Assembly: GCF_005250615.1 (NCBI RefSeq)
Contig: NZ_SULM01000019.1
Coordinates: forward strand, 1-60,096
Reading direction: 5' to 3'
Source of the DNA: Pseudomonas rhizoryzae
GTDB lineage: Bacteria > Pseudomonadota > Gammaproteobacteria > Pseudomonadales > Pseudomonadaceae
DNA: 60,096 nucleotides
In this document: piece after piece, positions 53,753-60,096 of the stretch
How the letters are laid out: the number at the start of each line of letters is the position of its first letter
Position numbering within the stretch: position 1 is the stretch's first letter
Program-made: the position numbers and the translations under genes
Notes under the pieces: model-generated
Told to the model about the DNA's origin: nothing
The model's database searches: none
Seen by the model: the letters and a program-made list of their open reading frames with translations, nothing else

Positions 53753-53983
53753 ATGAGAAGCGGTTTAGCGTTGTACCAGGCATTGCGCTCCATCGATGTC
53801 TCGGAAGACAAAGCAACTGCTGTTGTCGATGCTCTGGAGACTGAAATGCAAACCCAGCTGGCTACCAAAGCTGATCTGGCACAGCTCAAGTCCGAGCTCG
53901 AACTCAAGCTCACCATCCGCATGGGCGTCATGCTCTCGGCCGCTGTTGGCGTCATGCTGACTGCGTTCAAGTTCATGCACTGA
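53753..53983 (+). CDS. Small coiled-coil protein with C-terminal membrane anchor
   Basis: The 76-residue product has a heptad-rich segment (LETEMQTQLATKADLAQLKS, ELELKL) and a membrane tail (MGVMLSAAVGVMLTAFKF). This resembles DUF1640-type or phage-associated coiled-coil proteins that are tail-anchored. ATG 53753 follows the hairpin with its GGAG; the longer in-frame start at 53675 would run through the leader. Function unknown. Confidence 0.7.
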   Translation: MRSGLALYQALRSIDVSEDKATAVVDALETEMQTQLATKADLAQLKSELELKLTIRMGVMLSAAVGVMLTAFKFMH

Positions 53984-54019
53984 CCTGGCACCACCTTTTC
54001 TGGCTACACCCACCCACGC

Positions 54020-54086
54020 GGGGAATACTCTTCCCCTCCCGGGCAAGGTGTTCTCCGTTTTCACCTATTGAAACTGGAGATACACC
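54020..54086 (+). promoter_or_regulatory. Two-hairpin leader burying the RBS of the DUF3577 gene
   Basis: GGGGAA/TTCCCC (54020-54025/54031-54036), then GGTGTTCTCC (54047-54056) pairs with GGAGATACACC (54076-54086), ten pairs with a single bulged T. The second arm holds the GGAGA RBS and ends at the ATG. Confidence 0.75.
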
Positions 54087-54557
54087 ATGAGCAACCAAGC
54101 CAACGAAAGCCAATACTTCGACCTGCACACCACCGGTATCGGTTACCTCAACCGCATCCGCGAAGTGAAACCCAAAGGCAGAGGTGCCAAGCCGTTTTTG
54201 GCCGTCACCGTAGCAGCCCTGTGCGGCAGCAAAGAAGCGGTGGAATACCGCTACATCGACTGCAATGTCGTCGGCGCCGAAGCTGAAAAGCTGGTTCGTC
54301 GTTGCATTGAAGCCGTCAACGCTGAGAAGAAGGTCCTCGTGTCCTTCCGCATCGGTGATTGCTGGGCTGATCCCTTCACCTACTCTTCCGGACCGAAGCA
54401 GGGACAACACGGCGCAAGCCTGAAAGGTCGCCTCCTGTACATCGGCTGGATCAAAGTAGAAGGTGAGTTCGTCTACGAAGCCAAACCGCGCGACGCAGCC
54501 CCGGCTGAGCAGCAAGGTACGGATCACGGGGATGACAGCGACCAATCGGCCGCTTGA
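54087..54557 (+). CDS. DUF3577/STY4534-family ICE protein
   Basis: A 156-residue protein with YFDLHTTGIGYLNRIREVKP, AKPFLAVTVAALCGSKEAVE and YRYIDCNVV, which I recognise as the STY4534/DUF3577 family, a core gene of SPI-7/PFGI-1 ICEs usually near topB. The middle (KVLVSFRIGDCWADPFTYSS) is conserved; the tail is acidic and Gln-rich. It is annotated as replication-associated in the family, without direct proof I know of. Confidence 0.85.
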   Translation: MSNQANESQYFDLHTTGIGYLNRIREVKPKGRGAKPFLAVTVAALCGSKEAVEYRYIDCNVVGAEAEKLVRRCIEAVNAEKKVLVSFRIGDCWADPFTYSSGPKQGQHGASLKGRLLYIGWIKVEGEFVYEAKPRDAAPAEQQGTDHGDDSDQSAA

Positions 54558-54635
54558 TTCACCCAGTTCTTCCAGGCGCCCACCGGGCGCCCCTGCTCTA
54601 CCTAGGCTTTGCCCCCTTTCTCTTCGCACACCCAT

Positions 54636-54698
54636 CCGGGGGCACCATCCCCGGACCGGGGCATGGTGATCTCCATTAGCTGAATTTTGGAGCCCATC
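54636..54698 (+). promoter_or_regulatory. Hairpin leader of the 54699 gene
   Basis: CCGGGG/CCCCGG (54636-54641/54649-54654). A second, weaker stem joins CTCC (54671-54674) with GGAG (54689-54692), with extra pairing possible between ATGGTGAT and CATCAT. The RBS GGAG is again the paired element. Confidence 0.5.
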
Positions 54699-54866
54699 AT
54701 GCAAGTCATCGCCACCATCAAGTCCGAGCTGCCCGCCCTGCCCATCGTTGCCGAAGTGTCCTATGACGACGCAACCGAAGAGCTGCTGAGCAGCGACCTG
54801 TTCTGCGACAACGCCTGGTTTCTGTTCGAGATGAACGCCACCAGCGCTGATCGCGTTCAAGCCTGA
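54699..54866 (+). CDS. Small hypothetical protein, 55 residues
   Basis: Sequence in pieces: QVIATIKSELPALPIVAEVS, YDDATEELLSSDLFCDNAWF, then LFEMNATSADRVQA. It is acidic with a hydrophobic core and no known motif. The GGAG RBS lies six bases before the ATG in a partial hairpin. A terminator-like stem follows. Confidence 0.6.
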   Translation: MQVIATIKSELPALPIVAEVSYDDATEELLSSDLFCDNAWFLFEMNATSADRVQA

Positions 54867-54881
54867 CTGACCACACCCTAT

Positions 54882-54907
54882 AGGCGCCCTCGGGCGCCTT
54901 TGTCTTT
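54882..54907 (+). terminator. Terminator-like hairpin between small genes
   Basis: AGGCGCCC (54882-54889) pairs perfectly with GGGCGCCT (54892-54899) around a two-base loop, followed by the T-rich TTGTCTTTT. The right arm (GGGCGCC) can alternatively pair in part with GGAGGCCC at the RBS of the next gene, which suggests a terminator that also affects translation. Confidence 0.65.
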
Positions 54908-54917
54908 TGGAGGCCCC

Positions 54918-55142
54918 ATGGCAACCAATACCGCACCTGCTCACAGCAAGTTCGATCACGACGACGCCGGCAACAACTACCCGTTGCAGGTCCTGAAGTC
55001 ACACCGTGGCTACTACCTGGGCACAGTGGACGATGAGGGTCTGCCCTTCAGTCGTGAGTCGGCCGAATACTTCCGCAGCGAACAGGCTGCAGAAGGCGCA
55101 CTTCACTCAGGCAAGTGGACTCGGCATTCGCTGGGCATCTGA
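54918..55142 (+). CDS. Small hypothetical protein, 74 residues
   Basis: The product (SKFDHDDAGNNYPLQVLKSH, RGYYLGTVDDEGLPFSRESA, EYFRSEQAAEGALHSGKW) has a conserved-looking sequence, RGYYLGT, typical of short ICE and phage proteins, but I do not know the family. GGAGG lies five bases before the ATG. Confidence 0.65.
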   Translation: MATNTAPAHSKFDHDDAGNNYPLQVLKSHRGYYLGTVDDEGLPFSRESAEYFRSEQAAEGALHSGKWTRHSLGI

Positions 55143-55156
55143 CGAGCTAAAATCTA

Positions 55157-55198
55157 CCCTCAAGGGATTCATCATCCCTTGAGGGCATGATGAATCCC
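55157..55198 (+). promoter_or_regulatory. Mutually exclusive hairpins before the 55216 gene
   Basis: CCCTCAAGGGA (55157-55167) pairs with TCCCTTGAGGG (55175-55185). GGGATTCATCAT (55164-55175) pairs with ATGATGAATCCC (55187-55198). Both are perfect and share bases 55164-55167 and 55175, so only one can form. The GGAGG RBS at 55207 is just downstream. It looks like a two-state RNA switch. Confidence 0.7.
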
Positions 55199-55215
55199 AG
55201 GACGTTGGAGGCATC

Positions 55216-55773
55216 ATGGACTTGATTATTCAACACTTCGAAGGCCAGGCATTCGTCAGCAACCCTTACGCACCTGGTACCTCTCTTCGCCAAGACCTCT
55301 TCGAGCGGCAATTCACCATTCTCCTGCATGGGTCGATGGAGCGCCTTGAGGACTCCGGTCGCGGCACCTTCCACATCGATGGGTACGTCCAGCTCGGCCA
55401 GTGCGGCCTGCTCGATGACATCCTGCCCATCGCCCTGGATGCAGTCCGACAAGACCGCTATCCAACACCTGCAGCAGCGCTTACCTTCTGCCCGAAACGG
55501 ATCTCCGTTTCTGATCGCCACGGCCACCTGGTCATGGCGGGCAAGGTGGATCTTGATAGCCGCAGCATCGACTGGATCGACCCCTGCCGCACGGTTGAGG
55601 AAGAAAGGGTGGTGCTGGCTCAGATCCAGCTGTTGCGTTCGCGCTCTGCGTTCCAGCATGGCTGGGACAATTTCAGCACCTCGCGGCTGCTGGAAACCGA
55701 CGCTGACCTACTCAAGGGTCGGCTAGTCCATAAGTCCTGGCGGCCGCACGTGCTTGCGCTGCTGAACGCCTGA
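55216..55773 (+). CDS. Hypothetical ICE protein, 185 residues
   Basis: A soluble protein (FEGQAFVSNPYAPGTSLRQD, GYVQLGQCGLLDDILPIALD, HKSWRPHVLALLNA) with no motif I recognise. The RBS GTTGGAGG is good. The upstream double hairpin suggests regulated expression. A strong hairpin follows it. Confidence 0.65.
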   Translation: MDLIIQHFEGQAFVSNPYAPGTSLRQDLFERQFTILLHGSMERLEDSGRGTFHIDGYVQLGQCGLLDDILPIALDAVRQDRYPTPAAALTFCPKRISVSDRHGHLVMAGKVDLDSRSIDWIDPCRTVEEERVVLAQIQLLRSRSAFQHGWDNFSTSRLLETDADLLKGRLVHKSWRPHVLALLNA

Positions 55774-55785
55774 TTGAACCTTCAC

Positions 55786-55809
55786 CCACCCGGGGCTTGC
55801 CCCCGGTGG
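55786..55809 (+). terminator. GC-rich hairpin after the 55216 gene
   Basis: CCACC-C-GGGGC pairs with GCCCC-C-GGTGG around TT, with one C/C mismatch. There is no T-tract, so termination would be inefficient or factor-dependent. The CCCACCC that begins it also opens four of the hairpin leaders upstream. Confidence 0.5.
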
Positions 55810-55886
55810 GGTATGGCTCCGACGCTTCTTGGTATTTGCCAGCTAGCTAACGATTGCTATGCTGCGCCTTCAACAGGATGTGAACC

Positions 55887-56318
55887 ATGCCATATAACGT
55901 TGTGATTTCAGGATGCGTCGAATACGCGGTCGTGAGCCTTCAGGCTGCCGGGCAAGCCCTTACTTTTTATCGAGCGCTAGGCCACAAACCCCGGCTGTTC
56001 TACTCGATGTCCTTCGATCACCTCGGTGATGAGATCGATGACGATGGCAATCCTTTACGCCAGCACACCTCTATGACTGCAGCGGACTTCGCCGAATACC
56101 TGAAAGGATTCCGCCAAGTTCGATATACCCGCGATCTTGATTTCGACCCTCCCGTTTTGTTAGCGCAGCTTTTCAAGGTATTCGGGGCTTACAAAGGCCA
56201 GGAACGCTTGATAGCCGAGCTTCACTACCAAGGTGGATCTGAACAGCCCGTAGAGATTCGCGTCTGTACCCATTTGCTGCGTGTCACCCAGGGCCTCATG
56301 GCGCTGGAAGACTTGTAG
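55887..56318 (+). CDS. Hypothetical protein, 143 residues
   Basis: Contains VVISGCVEYAVVSLQAAGQA, LTFYRALGHKPRLFYSMSFD and FAEYLKGFRQVRYTRDLDFD. A mixed alpha/beta protein with no recognised family. The RBS AACAGGATG is acceptable. Unlike the preceding genes, I find no inverted repeat reaching its RBS. It is followed by a 9-bp hairpin. Confidence 0.65.
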   Translation: MPYNVVISGCVEYAVVSLQAAGQALTFYRALGHKPRLFYSMSFDHLGDEIDDDGNPLRQHTSMTAADFAEYLKGFRQVRYTRDLDFDPPVLLAQLFKVFGAYKGQERLIAELHYQGGSEQPVEIRVCTHLLRVTQGLMALEDL

Positions 56319-56333
56319 CAACACTCAACACAA

Positions 56334-56356
56334 CCCAGAGGGGTTGACCCTCTGGG
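56334..56356 (+). terminator. Inverted repeat after the 55887 gene
   Basis: CCCAGAGGG (56334-56342) pairs perfectly with CCCTCTGGG (56348-56356). It is not followed by T residues. It may end the small-gene series or protect the transcript. Confidence 0.5.
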
Positions 56357-56375
56357 CAGCTCTTCGTCCGAGGAG

Positions 56376-56531
56376 CTGCATATAAACAACGAATCCACTT
56401 CCGTCATTCACCCCGTCACCGAACACACCGGCCTAGTTGCCGCTCTGGCCGACTTGCAGCGTCAGGGTTGGCGCGCGACTGAACTGTGGGATGGCGAGGT
56501 CTTGATGCGACACGCAACATTGGTCCGATGA
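56376..56531 (+). CDS. Possible small gene with a non-standard start
   Basis: An open frame reads NNESTSVIHPVTEHTGLVAA, LADLQRQGWRATELWDGEV and LMRHATLVR before TGA at 56529. The composition is protein-like, but no ATG, GTG or TTG precedes it in frame. An AGGAG at 56371-56375 is followed by in-frame CTG (56376) and ATA (56382); ATA has the better spacing. It could be a gene with a rare start or a decayed one. The remainder of 56532-56641 holds nothing I recognise. Confidence 0.35.
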   Translation: MHINNESTSVIHPVTEHTGLVAALADLQRQGWRATELWDGEVLMRHATLVR

Positions 56532-56641
56532 TGAGATGACCGAGCGTGCGCGAAAAACCGAATTAAATACATCGCTCACCTTGTCGGCAGGCAATTGAGG
56601 CATTAATAGTCAGGCTTAGCGTCAAGTCAAGCTCAAGCCCT

Positions 56642-58768
56642 CTATACCCTGAAACGCGCAGATAATTTTGCTTGCTTTAATGCTAGATCGCTAAGTTGAT
56701 CGCCTGCGGTTAAGACCTCTTCGACATGATTATTAACTGAATGCGCTACTTCCCCTATGTTGAGCATGTTGCGATTGATGTCCTCTACAACAGCACTCTG
56801 CTCCTCAGCTGCACTAGCAATTTGGAGATTCATGTCGCTGATATCCTTGACCTCCGCGAGGATTGTTTGCAGCGCTACACGAGCAATTTCGGTTTGCTCT
56901 ACCTGTTGGATGGTCTGCTCCCGACTGCTTTGCATCACCTCTACCGCTTCGCGGGCTCCCGACTGGAGCTTTTGGATCATGTCATGGATCTCACCCGTAG
57001 CCACCTGGGTCCTCTGTGCCAGGCTCCGCACTTCGTCAGCCACCACGGCGAAACCTCGCCCCTGGTCACCAGCGCGCGCAGCCTCAATGGCGGCGTTGAG
57101 CGCCAGCAGGCTGGTCTGGGCGGCAATGCCATTGATGGTGGTGAGAATGGAGCCGATGCTAACGCTGTCGTGCGCGACCCGCTGAACTTGCTCCACGGCC
57201 AGTTCGATCTCTTGGGCCAGCCTGCTGCTCTCCTGCACGCTTTGCTGAACCACCTGCTGGCCGTCGTGGACCGCAGCAGTCGCCTTTTGGGTGGCCTTGG
57301 CCGCGTTTCCGGCATTACGGGCGACATCGTGAGCCGTAGCGGTCATCTCGTGCATGGCGGTCGCTACTTGATCGACTTCTAGCAACTGCTGATGCATGCC
57401 ATCGCGTACCCGGCGTGCGATGTCGGAGGTGTGCTGGGCGCTGTCGCTCACTTCCCCAACCGACTGTACCAGCTGTTTGATGAGATGCTGCAGGGAGGCC
57501 AGGAAGGTATTGAAGCCAGTAGCGATGGCCCCCAGTTCGTCGCGACGATTGACCTGCAGTCGCTGTGTCAGATTGCCTTCGCCCTTGGCAACGGCATCCA
57601 GCATGGCGACCATCCTGCGCAAGGGGCGAGCGATATAACCACTGATGACCCAAAGCAGCAGCAAGCCGAGGGCGGCAACGATTAGACCCACCAGCATCAT
57701 GCCGACAATATCGCTGTAGCGCTGCTGGGTAAGAGCCTGTAGCAGTTGCTGAAGATCGGCCAGGACTGCGCTGCGGGGAAGTTGTACCAGCAGTGTCCAG
57801 ACGGTCGAGCTATTACCAAGGCGCAACGGTAAATATACCTGGTAGAGATCCTGCTTGTCGTCGAAACGTTTGGTGACGCCGTCCTCTAGCTGGCGAAGTT
57901 CTTTGGCAGCTCCGCCGAGCACTTCCTTCGCCTGCTTGCCGAGGCTCTCGGCGTTGGCGGTATTGGCGACTATCGTGCCCTGGCTAGCGATCAAGGCAAT
58001 GCTGCCGGCGCCGTCGTACAGCTGTTTGTTTGCCGCTTCCAGAAGCTTTTGAATGAAGTCCAAGGATAGGTCTGCACCTATCACCCCGCGGAAGGTGCCA
58101 TCGACCAGGATGGGTGCATTGAAGGAGGACATCAATATCTGCTGCCCATTGATTTCATAGGGAGCAGGGTCGATCACGCAAGCTTTCAGACTTTGTTGCG
58201 GGCAGGTGTAGAAAACATTTTCACCTACGCCCGTAGAGAGGATCGTTTTGCTATCGAGGATCTCGCCGAGCGGGACTACTTCGTAGCCGCTCTCGGGTTT
58301 GCGATACCACCACGGCATAAAACGCCCAGTCGCATCGTAACCTTGCGCCGTTAGCCCGGCATACTGGCTGTCGGCGCCATCGAAAGCATTACGCTCCCAT
58401 CCTGCATAGATGTCTAGAAGATTGGGACTGTTGGCAAGGGTCTCTTTTAGTATGTGCGAAATGGCGCTTCGATCTAAATTTAGCTTTGAGTCGTCAGCTC
58501 TACCTAGCTGAGCATTCAACTGTGCAAGATTCGAGACAGTCAGCAATGGCTCTTCAAGCTTCTTACCAATATAATTCGCTGTTGCCTGAGCCTGGGCGCC
58601 GATGAGTTCTTGGGCACTTTTGTAGGCGAGTTGAGAGGCATGCTTCTCAATCAGGATTTGAGTCTGCGAACCCGAATACAGAACATAGCTTGTCAAGGCC
58701 GTTACTACTGCGAGCACGCTGCCGCTGGCATAGAGACTAATAATTGTCCTGACGGAGCGTATGGACAT
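56642..58768 (-). CDS. Methyl-accepting chemotaxis protein with dCache sensor
   Basis: A full-length 708-residue chemoreceptor: membrane span 1 ([20 protein letters not shown]), periplasmic double-Cache domain (about 40-345; [40 protein letters not shown]), membrane span 2 ([20 protein letters not shown]), HAMP (380-430) and a cytoplasmic signalling helix with the conserved hairpin tip ([37 protein letters not shown]). It should bind small molecules, probably amino acids or amines, and signal to CheA. It is convergent with the small-gene series and divergent in origin from the core ICE genes. No CheR pentapeptide tail is visible. Confidence 0.92.
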   Translation of the reverse strand: MSIRSVRTIISLYASGSVLAVVTALTSYVLYSGSQTQILIEKHASQLAYKSAQELIGAQAQATANYIGKKLEEPLLTVSNLAQLNAQLGRADDSKLNLDRSAISHILKETLANSPNLLDIYAGWERNAFDGADSQYAGLTAQGYDATGRFMPWWYRKPESGYEVVPLGEILDSKTILSTGVGENVFYTCPQQSLKACVIDPAPYEINGQQILMSSFNAPILVDGTFRGVIGADLSLDFIQKLLEAANKQLYDGAGSIALIASQGTIVANTANAESLGKQAKEVLGGAAKELRQLEDGVTKRFDDKQDLYQVYLPLRLGNSSTVWTLLVQLPRSAVLADLQQLLQALTQQRYSDIVGMMLVGLIVAALGLLLLWVISGYIARPLRRMVAMLDAVAKGEGNLTQRLQVNRRDELGAIATGFNTFLASLQHLIKQLVQSVGEVSDSAQHTSDIARRVRDGMHQQLLEVDQVATAMHEMTATAHDVARNAGNAAKATQKATAAVHDGQQVVQQSVQESSRLAQEIELAVEQVQRVAHDSVSIGSILTTINGIAAQTSLLALNAAIEAARAGDQGRGFAVVADEVRSLAQRTQVATGEIHDMIQKLQSGAREAVEVMQSSREQTIQQVEQTEIARVALQTILAEVKDISDMNLQIASAAEEQSAVVEDINRNMLNIGEVAHSVNNHVEEVLTAGDQLSDLALKQAKLSARFRV

Positions 58769-59104
58769 ATTGGATTACCTGGCGCGTGTCAAATGAAATG
58801 TTAGGGGGAGCGACCCTTTAAAGGGGCCGAGTTCTAAAGAAGGGGCATTAGTGACCGCCTTCAAACAAGATTTACTTCTGCCAATATTGCGCTTTAAAGA
58901 TATCTATTTTTCATATGTCCCGGCCGCGCGGCAGCTCTTGTCGATGAAGATTTTAAGAGCGCTATGCCTTTCATAAAACCCGGGTCGATATTCAGACCCT
59001 CGAGAAAATATGCGCTGGCACCTAGTATTACCAGCGCATAGCTTGGAGTATTGCGGGCCGAATGCCGATCTTGGATGTTAGCGGGCGGTTCGCTGTTTAC
59101 GCTT
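58769..59104. other. Intergenic region without a supported gene
   Basis: This stretch is AT-richer than its surroundings and presumably holds the promoter of the chemoreceptor gene. A 94-codon minus-strand frame overlaps the end of the aminotransferase gene and has no protein-like features. I see no RNA gene or repeat here. Confidence 0.4.
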
Positions 59105-60096
59105 TCATTGCTGGATACTCCAGGCGTAAGTCTGATCCAACGACTTTTCCAAGCTGGATATGATTTGAGCGAGATCAATTTGGGTGGAGATCAGGGGCGG
59201 ACAAAACGCTAGAGCGTCGCCAATCGCTCTATTGATCACTCCATTTTCCTGCATACGATCAACGAGGTATTTACCCAGTAACCCGGGTGTACCGTTTAAC
59301 GGGGTCTTTCGCACCTTGTGCCCTACTAACTCCATCGCAGCGATCAGGCCAACGCCACGCACCTCACCTACCAGGGGATGGCTTTCAAACGCCCGGAGTT
59401 GGCCAAGCAGGAACTCGCCCATCTCGGCGGCATGAGCTACTAGACGCTCTTCTTGGATGATCTTCACATTTTCCAGAGCTACCGCAGTCGCCACGGGGTG
59501 ACCGCCGCCGGTGAAGCCATGACCGAAGGTACCCAGGACGCCGCTATGATCGGCGATGCCTTGGTACACGTCCTCGTTGAGCAGGATGGCGGCGATGGGC
59601 TGATAGGAAGACGACAGCTGCTTGGAAAGTACCAGAATGTCGGGCTTTATGTCGAAGGTTTCGCAACCGAACAGCTTGCCGGTACGCCCGAAACCAGTGA
59701 TGACCTCGTCCGCCACGATGAGGATGTCATGCCTGCGGCAAACCGCCTGGATCTTTTGCCAGTAAGTACGGGGTGGGACAATGACGCCACCGGCGCCCAT
59801 GAGCGGTTCGCCATAGAAGGCGGCGATCGTCTCGGCACCTTCTCGCTGGATCAGGGTTTCTAATTCATTGGCGAGACGGTCGGCGAACTGCTCTTCACTT
59901 TCCCCTGGTAGGCCATAGCGATAGTGATGTGGGCAGCCGACATGGTAAAAACCCGCGAGAGGCAAATCAAAACCGCGCTGGTTGGCAGGCAACCCGGTAA
60001 GGCTCGCGCTGATGGTGGTGATGCCGTGATAGGCGCTCTTACGGCTGATGATCTTCTTCTTGGCGAACTTGCCAAGGGCGTTATTGCGGTACCACA
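59105..60096 (-). CDS. Class III (omega) aminotransferase, N-terminus outside window
   Basis: The C-terminal 330 residues of a PLP-dependent fold-type I enzyme. Visible: SAYHGITTISASLTGLPANQ, FYGEPLMGAGGVIVPP, the Asp region LIVADEVITGFGRTGKLFGC, the Schiff-base Lys in LVLSKQLSSSYQPIAA, and FGHGFTGGGHPVATAVALEN. This is the subgroup containing polyamine- and omega-amino acid:pyruvate transaminases; the exact substrate cannot be told. About 120-130 residues are missing at the window edge. It points the same way as the chemoreceptor gene downstream of it. Confidence 0.88.
   Translation of the reverse strand, partial: WYRNNALGKFAKKKIISRKSAYHGITTISASLTGLPANQRGFDLPLAGFYHVGCPHHYRYGLPGESEEQFADRLANELETLIQREGAETIAAFYGEPLMGAGGVIVPPRTYWQKIQAVCRRHDILIVADEVITGFGRTGKLFGCETFDIKPDILVLSKQLSSSYQPIAAILLNEDVYQGIADHSGVLGTFGHGFTGGGHPVATAVALENVKIIQEERLVAHAAEMGEFLLGQLRAFESHPLVGEVRGVGLIAAMELVGHKVRKTPLNGTPGLLGKYLVDRMQENGVINRAIGDALAFCPPLISTQIDLAQIISSLEKSLDQTYAWSIQQ

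Larger units (their letters stand above)
18256..60096. mobile_element. ICE of the PFGI-1/pKLC102/PAPI-1 type, left part
   Basis: The element starts at the tRNA-Lys repeat and carries, in family order, parA, dnaB, parB, DUF2857, STY4528-type, TIGR03761, DUF3158, ssb, type IVb pilus genes, topB and DUF3577. The right border is not seen. Relaxase, coupling protein, conjugation channel, integrase and the intact tRNA-Lys are all absent and should lie beyond 60,096. Membership is clear to about 56.5 kb. The chemoreceptor and aminotransferase at the right are probably cargo, but could mark a truncated element. Confidence 0.8.

Noticed and set aside
58894-59178. 94-codon minus-strand frame
   Set aside because: It overlaps the aminotransferase C-terminus in another frame and has no RBS or recognisable sequence.

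Overview
The window looks like the chromosome of a Pseudomonas or close relative. It is GC-rich, carries PvdL- and PvdS-like siderophore genes, and contains the left half of an integrative and conjugative element (ICE) of the PFGI-1/pKLC102/PAPI-1 type inserted at a tRNA-Lys gene.

Region 1 (1-17,407) is chromosomal siderophore biosynthesis. A leftward operon holds mbtH, a type II thioesterase, a SyrP-like aspartyl hydroxylase, an NRPS with fatty-acyl-AMP-ligase, carrier, C, A (predicted Thr) and T domains, and a second NRPS cut by the window edge (C-A-T, C-A predicted Asp-T-T-E, C-A...). A divergent PvdS-like sigma factor has a Fur-box-like promoter, and a PvdS-type promoter lies upstream of mbtH. 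Together they suggest an iron-regulated acyl peptide siderophore containing Thr and D-(beta-hydroxy)aspartate.

Region 2 (17,408-18,368) is the junction: decayed ORFs, an IS3-type orfA remnant, a displaced tRNA-Lys terminator, and the 3' part of tRNA-Lys forming the distal att site of the ICE.

Region 3 (18,369-about 35,900) is the ICE maintenance and replication block: parA, DUF2786, dnaB, small genes including a HicA-like/Arc-like pair, parB, DUF2857, an STY4528-type replication gene, PFL_4669/TIGR03761, DUF3158, ssb, an RMF/CrpP-like small protein, a PcfJ-like protein and an SNF2 helicase. Four 17-bp palindromes in three reading frames plus an AT-rich tract lie inside the STY4528-type gene. 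Six 39-bp iterons follow it. Together they resemble a replication origin.

Region 4 (36,066-51,656) is a complete type IVb pilus operon (pilL, N, O, P, Q, R, S, T, V, M), then a low-GC membrane acyltransferase and topoisomerase III.

Region 5 (51,657-56,531) is a run of small genes separated by highly structured leaders. The ribosome binding sites of many ICE genes are buried in inverted repeats that end at or within a few bases of the start codon. A 145-bp multi-hairpin element occurs twice with compensating base changes. I consider this leader system, together with the in-gene origin, the most novel content.

Region 6 (56,642-60,096) has a dCache chemoreceptor and a class III aminotransferase cut by the window edge. 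They are probably cargo, because the integrase, relaxase and transfer genes of the ICE are not in the window and should lie further right.
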